From: Apus apus
Taxonomy: Eukaryota; Chordata; Aves; Apodiformes; Apodidae
Assembly (NCBI RefSeq): GCF_020740795.1
Contig: NC_067289.1
Location: 23,238,608-23,302,607, forward strand
DNA length: 64,000 bases
Direction of reading: 5' to 3'
The notes under the pieces were generated by a model. It ran no database searches and had not been told where the DNA came from. It was given only the letters and a program-made list of their open reading frames with translations. A program made the translations under genes and the position numbers. The stretch's first letter is position 1; each line of letters opens with the position of its first letter. Below, one piece after another: positions 24,901 to 38,200 of this stretch.

Positions 24901-27900
24901 CAGTACCATTACACTGCAAATATCAAAACCAGTCACGTTATTCCTATTATTTTAGAGCAAATATATCTTAAAAGTGCAGTTATTCATCCAGGCTTCTGGT
25001 TTTAAATAAGAAAAATATATGTACCCTTAACTTAGAGTGATAAAATAAATTGAAGGTACTTCTTGCCTTGCAGACTTCAAAGTGAAGTTGTGAAGTAATA
25101 GGAGTTATGCTCCTTCCCAGAAATATTCATAGACTCTACATTCTTTATTCCCAGCACATATCTCTGGATGTTGCTGTAGCAATATAAAGATGTATGTACA
25201 GGAATCTCTAACTAGAAGTTATGTTTGAGTGGGATTGAGAGAGAGGTGGATGGTGGAGATTAAAAGCCCAAATGTCTCTTTGGCCTTCCCATCTGAGATG
25301 CTTAAAATTATGTGTGGGGCAGATGCCAGTTCAGAAATGGCAGATGGTAGTTTTTGGGCATTAGACAGCAGAAGAGATTCAAAGGGAAAAAATTCAGGGC
25401 TGAGAGGTGCCCTGCAAAAAATCAGCTCTCCAAAATAACTGTGCTAGGAACACTTCTGCAACTGGGGAAGCCACATGACAGAAAAGATGTAAGAAAATAC
25501 AGTTGTTACCTTCTGCAGATGCTACTTTGCCAGACTCCTTTTGTAACTCCTCTGACAGGTCACCTTGGCCTCAGTATCTGCTGAGACTAATTGGTATGGA
25601 GCTGGAGCTACCAGGCTTTAGCCAAAGGTCTGTCAATACACTGCTGCAGAGCAAGGAGCCAGCTCTGCCTTCTCTGTGCTTCTTCCTAAGTAACACCAAC
25701 AGAGACAGAAATGTTTAGTTACTTGAAGAATAAATGCAAAGTGCTTTGAAAATTAATAATAATATTATTATTGTAGCAGCAGAAGCACATACTTCAGCAA
25801 ACCCAGAGAAACCTGTGAAGAGGCAGAAGGGCCCATCTCCTTTCTTATTCTTTTTCTGTAAGTGGTGTCTGGGAAAAGCTGTGCTCCAGGTACTTATTTG
25901 GTCTCAGGCTCTCAGGTCTCTGTTGTAAATGTGATCTCTTTAGAGCATGGAGGATAAGATTCAGCTGGAGATGAAAACACATGTACCTGCAGGCTGCAGC
26001 TTGCCCTTTGGCTGTTTTGCTCCTTTGCCCTTCACCCCAGATAACAAAGTAAAGAGAGATCTTAAAAAAAAAAAAAAGATGGAAAAAAAGCTGATTTTGT
26101 TTCCATTAAAATTCATGAACACATGGTTTGGCCTTTAATCACATAAAGTCACAGTGCTTGCTTGAAAGAACAACTCCTCACACTCTGCCCAGCTTAAAAA
26201 TTCAGCAGCTACAAGGGCAACAATGCCATTTTTTGGAGCACATGGCACCAGGGAGGTTTGTCTGTACAGTTCTGAGTCTCTCCTCCCATCCCTTTGGCCT
26301 CTTTTTATTTTCCTCCCTAGTTCTATAAGCCAGTTTTCTGAAAAAAAAACCCAAAACCAGAAATCCAACTTAACAAGAACATACCTGGCAATGATGCTGA
26401 CGACCTTTTCGTGTTCATTTTGGTACATTATTAACATCCCGTATCTTCTCAGATTTTTCCGCAAGCTCATTTATTTCCTCTCATTCATCTTTGAGAACAG
26501 AATACCTACAAATATGAAAGTTAAATTAAAAAAATAAATAAATGAAAACTGAACTCAACGATGTTATATTTGACTTGATGGTGCTGATAGATAGACAGAA
26601 TAAAGTGTCAAGTGAATAATTCCAGGCTTCAAAAGACAGCAAATTCTTTGCCAGGGTTAGGAACCAACACCCGGTTCTTTCTCACACTTTGTAGGAAAAA
26701 CACCAGCTTTATGTGGAGCACATGAAGTGTTTTTCCATGTTGCCTGGGGAAGGCAGAGGGGGAAGAATAGGCTGAGATGGAGGCCATCACTCCCATGGCC
26801 CTGGAGATCTGGTTTTACAGGGGGTAACACCACCCTGTGGGTGTTGGGAAACAAATGGCTCAGCTGCATCCAGGAGCAAGTGGTCAACACCCCTCAGAAT
26901 AGCCCCACTGCAGGGTTGAATTTCACTTCCAAACCAACGGGCTTACTGTGCTAATAAATGGATAAACTGGTGTGATTACACAGGCAGCATCCTGGGGACA
27001 CACTTAATTCAAGGCTGAGGCCTTTTACTTTCACTGCAGCAGCGTGGCATTTTACACACTCGACCTAATGGGGAACGACTGGCAGCATTAATGATAAAAC
27101 AATATTCCAAGCTGAGCTCATGACTTGCAATAACTGAATACCATTCGTGGGGTAGCTCTGGGAATCTTCAGTGTGAACAAAAAAAACGTCCTGCAGTTTT
27201 CTCATTTAATTAAATTTAAATCTATGGGGACTGACAGTGCGTGTCTTGAGCTTATGCTCTTTTTCACTTGTTCTTTGCAGCTTAATGTCATTGTAAAGTA
27301 GTTTTTAATCAACAGACAGTCTTAACTGGAAATGAAGCTGACACCTAGTTACCTTTATATATGGATTTTTATTAATTGCAGCACTAAGTGCAGGAAAAAT
27401 ATCAAAGATGACATGTAGTAATAAAACACAAGAGGGTATCATGGAGCTCAAATGTGCTTTATCATATTCTCTTACAGGTCACTTGCAGCTGTGGCTGCCT
27501 GGAATTTTTTATTGGAAAGGCTCATTTTCACTTGGTTTTAGTGCTGCAAACCAAATCATTAAAGGTATTTTCTAAGTCAAGCTGAAATTTGAGGGTCTGG
27601 AGTGGGGGAGCATCGGGTTTCTAAAATACCTGAAACATTAGGGAGTTAAAGGGGAAGCAGTTTTCAGGGCTGTTTTATGAAGAAACACCACCTCTAAGCA
27701 TTGGAATGAGCTGTAAATATAGGTATGGATACAGATATAAGCATATATACTAAAAAATAACTGTACCACATGATTCAGTAGTTGTTAGAGGCAGTTTCAG
27801 CTGGACTGTGCTCCTGTCCAGAAGCCACATAGCACAACAGGACAGGGAACAAAACGCGTCATGTTGCATCACTGCTCCAGCACTCAGGAATGGTGCTAAG

Positions 27901-30141
27901 TGCTAAATCTAGGACTGTTTAAGTCGGCATTTCCAGGCATGGGAAGCTAACATGGGATTGTTTAATGAAATACAGGGGTTTTTTAATGTAGAGAAACCCT
28001 CAAACATAAATAAATAAATAATTAAATTCTCCAAAATCTAGATTTGGCTCCATAACAAGCCTCTAAAATCCCAGTGTGCACATAGACACTTGCTAGCAAT
28101 CCAGGCAAGACACTGAAGCATCTGACAGTTCATTTCCACTCTCCATGCTGTCCCCTCTCTCACCTCCTCTTTACGGATTACACTGATCATGATCAAAATG
28201 AGCACTCTACTACAGCACTTGATCAGGAATTTTCCTGCAATAATAATTTCTTGTTTGCAGACCCACTGTGGGAAGAGGCACATAACAGACCAAGGGGCTC
28301 TCCCTGCTCCTCCTCACCCCAAAAGCTCCTGCTGGAAGCCAAAGGGAGATATAGGAACAGTGAACCTGGGAGGGAGCAATAACAAAGATGATGAACAGGA
28401 GCAAAGAGTGACAAAAGCTGAGGGAGCAGGAGTAAATGGAGAGGAGAAGTGGAAATGTGCAGGTGATAGAAGGAGGGAGGAGTGATGGAGGTAAAGACAG
28501 AATGGAGAGAAGAAGAAGGGAGGCAGCAACACTGCTCTGCAGAGGTATCATTACCAAAACTTCAAAGATTTAAAAAAAAAAACCCAAACCAAACACAACA
28601 TCAGGAATATATCTGTAGAGATACAAGGTCAAACAATTTTGCAGTGTTTCAGAAAAGGCGGCTTAGAGGCAACTGCAGAAGTAAAAGGTCTTGAGCCACT
28701 GCAACAGGCACCTGTACAAGAACCAGTCAACTTATTCCTGAGCTGTAGTGCCCTTATTTGTTTAGCAAATAGCTGTGATTTGTCTGCCAATTCACGTCAC
28801 CCTTCATGGCAGGTTCACAGACAAGATAACAGCTTTCCACTTAGGTTTCCTAATGTTAACTTGTCAGCAGAGCACACATCCTTCCCTCCTTCCAGCCTCC
28901 TGTCAAGTCATGCCTTACTTTGTTCTTTCTTCCCCACTCCTGCAAGTTACAGGCTGAGAGCTTGACTATTAAATGGGGAAGCAGGGATATGGTTATCAAG
29001 GAGATAAAGGGAAGGATTAAACTTTTATCCATACCCCTGTGCTGCTTTAACTTGTAAAGAGATTTGAGCCCTCTTGCCATGTCTGTGCTGCGCACAGAAC
29101 CTTACCCAGTAAGGACCCTGCAACTGCTTGTCAGGGTATATTGCTTGAAGGTTGAGAGACTGAAACATTCCCTTTGTAATTCCTCATATATCCAGACACC
29201 TCTGCATATATCACTAAGGAGATATGCAAGAGCCCCAGGTTAGGAATACATTCTCTGTGTGTGTGCATGTGTGTGAAAGAGCATCTATCTTGTGTTGACA
29301 AAAAAAAAAAGCACCCTCTCAAAATATGTTCCTCTTCTGCTGGAGGGACAAACTTAAATTTGCATTGTGAATGCTCGAACAGGCATGTAACAGAGATCTG
29401 TTTTGGACAAAGGATGGGGGCTCAAGGGCAGCACCCAGAATTAGTTCATGTAACGACTTCCCCCCTCAGCCTTGGAAAAACAACCTCATTTTGAAGAATG
29501 TGCAATAAAAAAGATGGCAATTCATACTATACAAAGCAAGGATTGGATGCAATATTAATGACTATTTGTTAGAGAGCAGTGAGAATCATATCAATTGCAG
29601 GTGGCAAGAAATGGTGGAAAAAAATGTAAACTATACTGTAATGAAAGTTAATATCAAAGAGCAAAAAAACATGGGAGGCAATTTAGAACCCCGTGGGTAA
29701 CCTCACAAGCTGAGGAATGTCTGATCTGACTGCTTTTGTGTGCAATGTTGCTGTTCTTTCAACACAAGTTTTCTCTTTTTGGCACAATATATAAATCAGT
29801 GTCACAACAGAAAGATAAAATGATGCATACTTAAAGTAAAGCATAAAATTATCTCTTTCTCTATGGGCTCACTGCTTTTTAGATGATATTTAGAGAGCAT
29901 TAAATAAAACAACATAGGAATTTTATAGCTGCCTACCACATCTGAAGGATGAAGAACTTCAGAGATTCCCCACCTCTCTGCACTCACAGCTTATACTATT
30001 TATACCCAGGTATAGTCTGAGCATCACCTCTTTGTCTTCTGCTATCACAAAAATTCATCTCCTGTGGTCTATGGAGGCCAGATGAGTTTCAGCATTTAGT
30101 TCCCAGTCTGCAGAGAGATGAGAAAATTCTTTGCCTCCAGT

Positions 30142-30159
30142 TGAGAGAGAGAGAGAGAT
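30142..30159. repeat. Short (GA)n tract
   Basis: Eight GA units in an otherwise unremarkable stretch. Confidence 0.8.
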
Positions 30160-33100
30160 TGAAAGCATAACGTACCAATGTTTGCAGTTCTACGCTGACT
30201 CTTGTGAAAGATGAAGGGGCTGATGGTGCTGCCCATAATTCTTATATTTTTGATAGTATTAGAAAGTAATGGACTCTGTAAGGAGTTTTAGGACCTAGAA
30301 TAATACAGCTTTATCAGCCTTCTTTGGAGGACTAGGAAAGTTACTTTATAAAGAACACCATAAGATGTTCAAAGATAAATAACTTGAGACCTATTTCTTT
30401 CTTTAGCTTAAGAAATAGGATTTTTAAAAATTTTTTTTTAGGGCAGTATAACTAAGGCCTGATTTGTAGCTGTCTCACCTCCTCACCCTTTCTCTCCTGC
30501 ATGCCTTGTCTCCTGTGAGGATGATGAAAGCTGCGCTTGACACAACAACCTCCTCTACAGACCCAGCCTTGAGGCAGATCTAGTTCAGAAAGGATCCCTT
30601 CTCTGTTGCTTCTAAGAGTCCAAGAGACAATCCAATTATAAACTGTATCATGACTCTATGCTTGTAGTCTTGTTGGAAATAATTCTTTGGACAGTGTTAA
30701 TATCAGGGACAAACAAGTTTTCTACTATTTTTAAAGCGTGACTTAAAAAGAAGTCATGTCCTGCTTAGAAGAGAGTTGATTGCATGGAGCATCAACCTTG
30801 ACTGCCTGGTCATTTCCATCTTACAGGCCAGGTAGGAAAATGGCAAAGGTAGGAGCTGACAAAAACAAAGCTTAATACCCAAGAAGAATGGCTGGAGATG
30901 GTTTGGAAAGCAAGCAAAATTATAAAAACCACAATGAATAATGTACATAACCCATTCCACCCACTGAGCTGAAATTGCTGTCGACTTCAAAAGACTCAAC
31001 CAGTGCCTTTGCTTAAAATCCAGACAGTATTCTGAAGATTTTGCTGTAAATTTAACATTAACAGATACGGAAACTGTTTCCTACCTCAAAAATATAATGA
31101 GTTTCTACTTCATCCAGATTTTTACTGTGTGTTCAGAACTGAACAGGATGATAGACAAGTTTGTCGGTTTTTTTCTAAGGCAAGAAAACAGCAATAAAGA
31201 AAACTGACATTTTTCTTATTATAACAAATTCAAGGTTTCATAACATCACTTTGAAATAAAAAAAAAGAGAAATTTAGTATCAAAGCAGTGAAGCCAAACA
31301 AGAACATGCTGTATTACTTTCAAAATTATTCTCCTTATAAACCGTTGCAAATTAAACCTCAATATATTTGTTAATTTCGGAAAGAAGAAAAAATAGTTTT
31401 CCATTGCTTATTTGTGCATGCACACATTTCTTCTCTTCAATGTTAGTTTGTAATTATTGTCAGTTCTATAGCAATTTGCAGGTAAGATGCAGAGGCAGTT
31501 TTGTACATCCTTGTAAATACCTTTTTTCAGAGGCAGCACCTGCTGCCACAGCCAAGCTCTAAACACATTTTCAAGTGACGTTTTCTCATCCATAGCAAGG
31601 CTTAATCTGCTTTCCTGTTTCAGATCTCTCATATTATTTAAAAGATCAGATGATTGCATTGCTAATCTTGCAGTTAACAACTGGCCTTCCTACCTTTGTG
31701 AACACAAATGCTACATCTCTACTCTGGCAAACAGCCTCCTGCTAATCTCACCCAAGCTTCTCAGAGGTGCTGCCCTAGAACTGGTGCTGCTCATTTTGCT
31801 CTCATGCAATGAATATCTTTAACTAAATAAAAAAAAGAAAAAAAAAAAAAGTAATAGGTCCTTGCAATCTGATCATTAACACTTAATAGCCTTAAAATGT
31901 ATTTTCCTTCCCACAGAGAATGTAAAAGTCTATTCTGTAATGACCAGCAAAGGGAGTGCAATGAAGGTACCAGCAAGGAAGGAGCTACCAGAGACAGTTG
32001 GTATCTACATCTACTTGATTCAATATCTAATTGCTAATTCAATGTCTAATTGCTCAGTATCACATTATGTACTTGTCTGCAAAATACAGCAGTCAGTTCC
32101 AATGGCTTTTGCAACAGCTTCTTAATGGCACAGCTCCCTTCCGAGCCCTCCCCCTAAATGTAATTATTCCAGATGCCATCTGGAATATTGAATAGATATG
32201 GGCAGCCTCCTACCACCTGCAAAGTGATCAGCTGCTTTCTGAGCAGTCCCAGGACCTTTTTTCCAGACACTGACTCTGCTCCTCCTGGGTGACTCTGAGG
32301 CCACCACACCACCATGCCAAATATACCAACCCCTTACTGCTTTTCCAAGACCAGAGGAGGCAAGGTCCCCCTTTAGTCCCTCCTTTGTGAGGTCTGGAGA
32401 GCTCATCACCTCTGTGACATGGCCCAGGACCCTCTGCTGCTGTCAGATGAAACTTTAATAAGTACTATTTTCTCTCCATTATTGTGGGTAGAACATTACG
32501 TCCTCATAAGAAATTGCAGTGTAAGATCCAGGTTCACACTGGTCAGCCAATTTATGTTATAAATTAGTTATGTTAAGGCACTTCAAAACTTTTAGGAGAG
32601 TTTTGGGTCTCTTTCAGGGAGAATTATGCAACATCCTAAAAGCAGGAAAAATTGTCGAGGTCTGCCTTACACCTTCCAAACATTAGAAAGCATTTAAAAG
32701 GAGCACTAACTCTGAGCATTGCAGGTATGGCAAGGCAAAAATGAATGATCACAATTCACTCAGCATCAGCATGTCTAGATATATCTGCTAGTCTCTGCGT
32801 AGCAATTTATGCTACAGCAGCCACAGCATAGAAACTCCTTTTGTATCCAATTTAAAAACATGAATGTTCCATCCTTACCCTAGAGCTTAAAGACAATGCA
32901 CAAAAGTAGGGCAATATGAAGTATTGCTACAATAAACCCTTGGTTTACTTCCCTTTTATAGCAAAAATTAGGGGAACACTGCGACTGTTGTCACGTCTTA
33001 AAATATGTTTGCAATAAAATACAAACCATTGGGTTTCTTTAGTTTCAATTGTTTCCTTCATTATTCAAAGGCATCTTTAAATCTTTCATAGATTCAGACG

Positions 33101-33773
33101 TGACTTTTAAAAATCCCTTATCCTTCAGCAATTAATCTAAGTCTCTGGCCACCACCCCAGTGGGCATTGATGGTCTGGATTTTTCCCATGGAATGAGAAG
33201 GCATTTTTACCTTTCAAGAACTTGCTTGTTGGCTCCCCTACATTGGCAGAAGTTTGAATAGATTATAAAAAGTTTCTGTTAATATTCTTCTAGGATCAAG
33301 AAAGAAACACTTTATAATTAGTCACTGTGAATTAATTTGAAATCCATCCTAGTGGCTGGAGATTTACTGTTGGCTTAGGCATGAATGCTGTGTTCTGGTT
33401 CACAGGAAGTTACCAACTCTTTCATCATGTCACACTTCCTTTGTAACAAGAGAGGATGCAGGAGCCAGTGAGTTCAATTAGCCAAGAACAATTACTTTCA
33501 TTACCGTTTTCAGTGACTGAAAGGATTAACCAAATGCTAAATAATATGTAAGTACATTGGGCTGTCATCTTTTCCTTGCCTCCCCTCAACGAGAGAAACA
33601 CAGAGTAGGTCTAAAATGTCCAGTCTAGACCTTTTTTAATTAATCATGAGAAGCTCTTCACTGAGAGCAACAGAAACACCAGAGGATTAATGTACAGGAA
33701 TTAGATTGTCAAAATTCAGATCCTTTGGAGAACAGCACCCAGGATTTAAGAAACCTGGCTTGGGCACACCATG

Positions 33774-33789
33774 GCCACCAGATGGTGGC
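33774..33789. promoter_or_regulatory. Candidate CTCF site overlapping a 7-bp-arm palindrome
   Basis: TGGCCACCAGATGGTGGCT (33772-33790) matches the CTCF core CCASYAGRKGGCRS at 13 of 14 positions (33775-33788; the exception is T for C). It also forms the inverted repeat GCCACCA-GA-TGGTGGC. It lies between the minus-strand CR1s and the old LINE remnant, about 26 kb upstream of BCHE. Occupancy is not shown. Confidence 0.45.
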
Positions 33790-34206
33790 TGGAGGTGGAA
33801 AGAAGTTTCCCTCATTGGTATAAAAAAAAAAAATCAATGAATGCAATGACAAAGTCATCTGCTGCTGTTTGTATGAAGAGAAGTAGCAGACAGAAGATAT
33901 TTGCAAGCTGTGTAAACTAAAATAATGGAGGGACCTATGAGTCTGAGAGTGGATTTAGTTGGAACAGCCCTGTAACTCCATCAGCTTATACCAGTCACTC
34001 TGCAGAGTCAAGGAGAGAGAGGTCTCCTCCAGGGTCTGCAAGCCAAATGGTCCTTAGACAAACAGGCAATTCAAGTCTACCTGTTGGGAAGCACAATTTT
34101 AAAGCACTTCACACATGGAACAGTTGTTGCTGTCTCTGTGTGAAACCTTGGAATGAACTTTAAACAGAGGGAATGGAAAAAACTGTAAAGAAAAAAAAAT
34201 AAAGTA

Positions 34207-35260
34207 TAGGATTTGACAGATATTTGGATTGTAGCAAAGCATTTGACACTGTCTCATGAAATCTTAATTGAAAAATTAATTCAAGTCAGCTTGGCTGGAG
34301 ACAATCGTGTGTGGATTGAATATTGGCTAAAAGACAAATGAAAAACATTTCAATAAACAGCTGTGTAACAAGATGGCTGGAAATGTCCAGTGGGGTAACA
34401 CATACTGACTGTTAGTCTGGGTTTACTTTACATCTTCATTAATGATTTAGAAAAATGTCACAAATAAGATCTTAATGACATGCACAGATTGTGCCCGTTC
34501 TAGAAGATTTGGAATGTCAATAAGGAGAGTGAAATGAAAAGGGACCCATAAGAAACTTGGAGGAATCATGGCCAAGAGAGATTTATCAAGGGAGGAAAAA
34601 CATGTTACTGCAAACAAAGCAGCAATACAAAACATGCAGCCATTTGGAAAATGAACCATCAGAATAAGCACTCTAGGAAATGGGTAAGAGAGTTAGAGGA
34701 TGTTAAAAGACTTATTTTAAATAAAAAGCATGTTTAGAATCCAGTGCCCTTTGCATCTCATGGAAGTTCAGCCATGGACTTCAAAGGCTTTTGGAGATGG
34801 ATGGCAGTTCCAAAGCAAGGATTTTCTGCAACCTTATTGTGGCTATTGCATACAACTATGGGAAATGCTCTCCCAGAAAGATGTGACACTGGAAGGAAAT
34901 CAGAGAAGAGTCAGAATAAAAAACGAGGGGATTTTTTTGTGTGTGTGTGACAAATGAAACGGGAAGAAAAATGAAGAGATTTAAGTGGTTATAATTTGGC
35001 AAAATAAGGAATAAGCAGGAACGCAATAACAGCATTCAAGTGTCTGAGGACCTAAGCTTATAGGAAGGGTAATAATTATTCATGCCACTATACAGAAGTA
35101 CAATTTTAACAGCTAAGGAGAAGATACTGTAAGGGATGAAAGATGTGATGTACATATGAGGAAACACAGCATATTAAACTGTTGAATAATAGAGGAGATG
35201 GAAGTCATATGGTTTGGGACTTTAAAAATCAAATTGAGTGCCAGCTATTGAAATACAGAG
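34207..35260 (+). mobile_element. Ancient CR1/L3-clade LINE remnant (decayed reverse transcriptase)
   Basis: Decayed plus-strand LINE. Near 34228 one frame reads DCSKAFDTVS then stops. One base on, HEILIEKLI and WIEYWLKDK continue the RT palm. YIFINDLEKC (about 34430) matches the conserved block just before the catalytic FADD. At 34833-34920, CGYCIQLWEMLSQKDVTLEGNQRRV matches the LEYC-QLWSP-KKD-LE-VQRR block of CR1/L3 RTs. Many frameshifts and stops show long decay. The boundary at 35260 is a guess from weaker 3' similarity. The family (CR1 clade, L3-like) is firm; the exact subfamily is not. Confidence 0.82.
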
Positions 35261-38200
35261 AGTAATCTTTTTCTATTCCCCACAAGGCTATGAAATATAT
35301 CTGTCTTAAAAACACTAGCATCTTCTTTCAGCTTCTTTCTGTGCAAGTTCCATATGTTTTAAATGTTTTAAAGCCTGCATGGGGAGATGCAGAAATAGAA
35401 AAGGATAAATTGTTCTTAAAACGAATAAACCCTCTCTGTATCTTTTGATCATGGAATCTTCTCTCTACTTTCACCCCTCTCTGGTTAAGGTTATGGTCTT
35501 CTCAAATCTAGTATTCATGTCAATATCTTTAAACTGTTCTCTACTTACAGGCAAACAAGGTTTTACAGCGATGGAAATGGGAATATTTGTAGCAGTAACC
35601 CAAAGATTTGATATCAGAGCCATTTTTTTACCATGATTTTCTTTGGTTACTCTGTTAGAAATACTGTCTAGAGGGGATGTAAGACTCGTTTTCAGAGGTT
35701 TTTCTTCTCTGGCTACATTGTTTGTTTTTTTTCTGGTCTTTAGTTTCTGAACTAAAGATAACACTAAAGACCATTTGTAAATTTGTTTCTTTTGTATGTG
35801 CCCACTCATTCTCATAGCAAAAAGTTCAGCTCAAAAATACTTAAGAGAAAATGTAAAAATATCATCTTTATTCCACAGCACAGATCATTATAGGGGAGGT
35901 AGCTGCTTCTATTCAGCAGTTCCTGCCCTTTTCCACCCTCTAAATTTTGTTTCCCAGTTCTCTACCAAACGCTGTGAGAAGCAAAGATAAATTTCAGATG
36001 ACAAATAAAGAAGATGTTTCTTCCACTGTGAAAGAGATGATTTAAAATATAGATAAATATTTGTAAATTTAGGAAATACCAATTCTTACTTAATATAAAT
36101 AATCTCAAGTTGTGGAGGATCTATACCACAGAGTATGTGTTGAATTATAGGACTTCACTCAGACTGGTACCATGTTTCATGATCAGCAGTAGACTTAAGC
36201 AACCTTAAACCACTGTTTTTACACTGTACTCACTACTACTGCCTAAGGTAAAACACTGAAAAATAGTTTCTGGCTATTTCTGACAGAAATCTGTCTTGAT
36301 TTGATAATAATGTAAAATGAATTGTGGATTAAAGGGACACACAGGAAGCCTTGTCAAGTCTGAGTGTAAATCACATATATTTTAATATAGATAAACATGT
36401 TTTGTAGAGCCACAGTATCATATATATGCTTAGAAAATTGACTTATCCTGTCTTTGAAAAACAAGGATCATAGATAACAAGCCGAATGTAAAATATTAGT
36501 GCAATGCTGCAAGAAAGAGCAAGGACTCAACACCTGAAGGCATAAAGAGCAGGAGGAAAAGCAGGGGAGCAGTGGTGTTATGTCCATGCAGCATGGGAGA
36601 GACAATCATTGGAACATTCTGTTTAATTTTGCAGCCTCATTTCCAAACTGATAATGAAAATTGGAAATGTTCAGAAAAAGGATGACAGGATGTCTGGAAA
36701 ACCTTTCTTCTAGAGAGAAAGGTACAAAATTGAATGCATTTGGTTTGTCCAAGTATGGTTTAAGAGATTACTTTCTTGACTTAAGACAAGGAAGCACTGA
36801 TGTGAAAAATCACATAATACAAAATTAAAAACAATAAATCTGATCCCAACACAAACTATGATAGTATCATTGACATCAGTGGAGTCTTGCTATTGTGTGA
36901 GTCAGATTAAATTATTAGTGGGAGGTTTCTGTGCTTGTAGCTTATTCTCAGTAAATTCAATCAGTGACCTCTCTGATTTGCACTTGTCTATAAAGATACT
37001 CAGAGTTCAGTCTCAAATAAAATGCAAGCTTGGATATATCCCCAAATTCTAAATACCTGCAATTGAACAGATTAAGGTTTAAAGCTGGTTAAAGATGAAG
37101 AATTAACTAAAAATGAAAGGGAAAAAATACATAAATCATAGACTTTCTTCAAAACTGAAATTCTGTACTTCTGCACACTTTTATTATGTGCTTAAAGGCA
37201 TGAATATGTTTCATTCCTTACTACGTTGTTTCTTCTACTTGCAAAACATTTATTCTGTTTCTTGTTTACACTGAATTTAGAATTAATGTGGCTGCTTTGG
37301 TCAAGCAAAAACAACCTTGACTTGTAGTAGGCATTGTTTTATCATGCCAAAATATCTTGTGCAAAAAACAGAACGTGAACACAGTTCTCAGAATAACACT
37401 AGTTAATAATTACTATATAAACAGAGCAAGGATCAAAAGTGCCAGTAAAGTCTTGTGAAGGGTGTGTAGATTGTATTTCCAAATTACAATACTGAAAGAC
37501 AGACTTATCTTAATGCATGTAGTGTAAGTCTAATATCCAAAGGTGAAACACCATGGTCTCAGTGAGCATTTTTCACCAGGTAGTAACTGGAATAAGTAAC
37601 CCCAGCAGTCTGCTGCTATATAATAATACTCTGTTGGCATTAGTGAGCCTGTTTCTTAGGTGCAATAATTTTTGTTTACAAATTCCATAAACCTAGCCAT
37701 GTATCCTTAAATACTGTAGAAATAAACAGACACCCTAACCCAGAAACTCCCTTCTGGTTTCCTAATGGGTTTCTCAACCTAAAAGCCATTTGCCTGGCCC
37801 AGCTTTGCCCTGGGACCATCCTCACCTCTTTGCTTAGCCCTCACATACCAGCTGCACCTACCAGCTTCACCCAAGACTCTGCTCACAGGAGATGCTTTTC
37901 ATGACCCTGAGCTCTGGTCAGCACAATACCAATCAAAGCTAAACACACATCATTATTTTTATAACTTAAATATGCATACCTTTAAATGAAAAGTCCTGAT
38001 GGGATGTGCAACACACCAGCTTTCAAAGAAGAAAGTTCTGTCTCTGCTAATGGGGCTGCATGAAGGGTCCCAGAACATCAGGTGTCAACAAAGACCTGGC
38101 ATCACAAATCTAAAACCTGAAAACCAGTTGGTGGCAGCTTCCAAAGGCTCTCAGTCTGTCCCCCAGTGCCTCTGGGCACCACACTTTCTGGTGTTACCAG

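Larger units (their letters stand above)
20887..33771. other. Intergenic, one short CR1, no gene seen
   Basis: Contains the CR1 scrap at 21.9 kb, a GC-richer island at 24260-24560, an A14 run at 26064-26077, a purine-rich strand-asymmetric stretch at 28360-28530 and a possible conserved element at 27000-27350. ORFs up to 115 codons are unrecognised. Confidence 0.6.

Noticed and set aside
26040-26080. A14 run as the tail of a processed retrocopy
   Set aside because: The upstream sequence shows no recognisable gene and no clear flanking duplication. Other poly(A)/poly(T) runs (33819, 43938, 44538, 61443) were rejected for the same reason.
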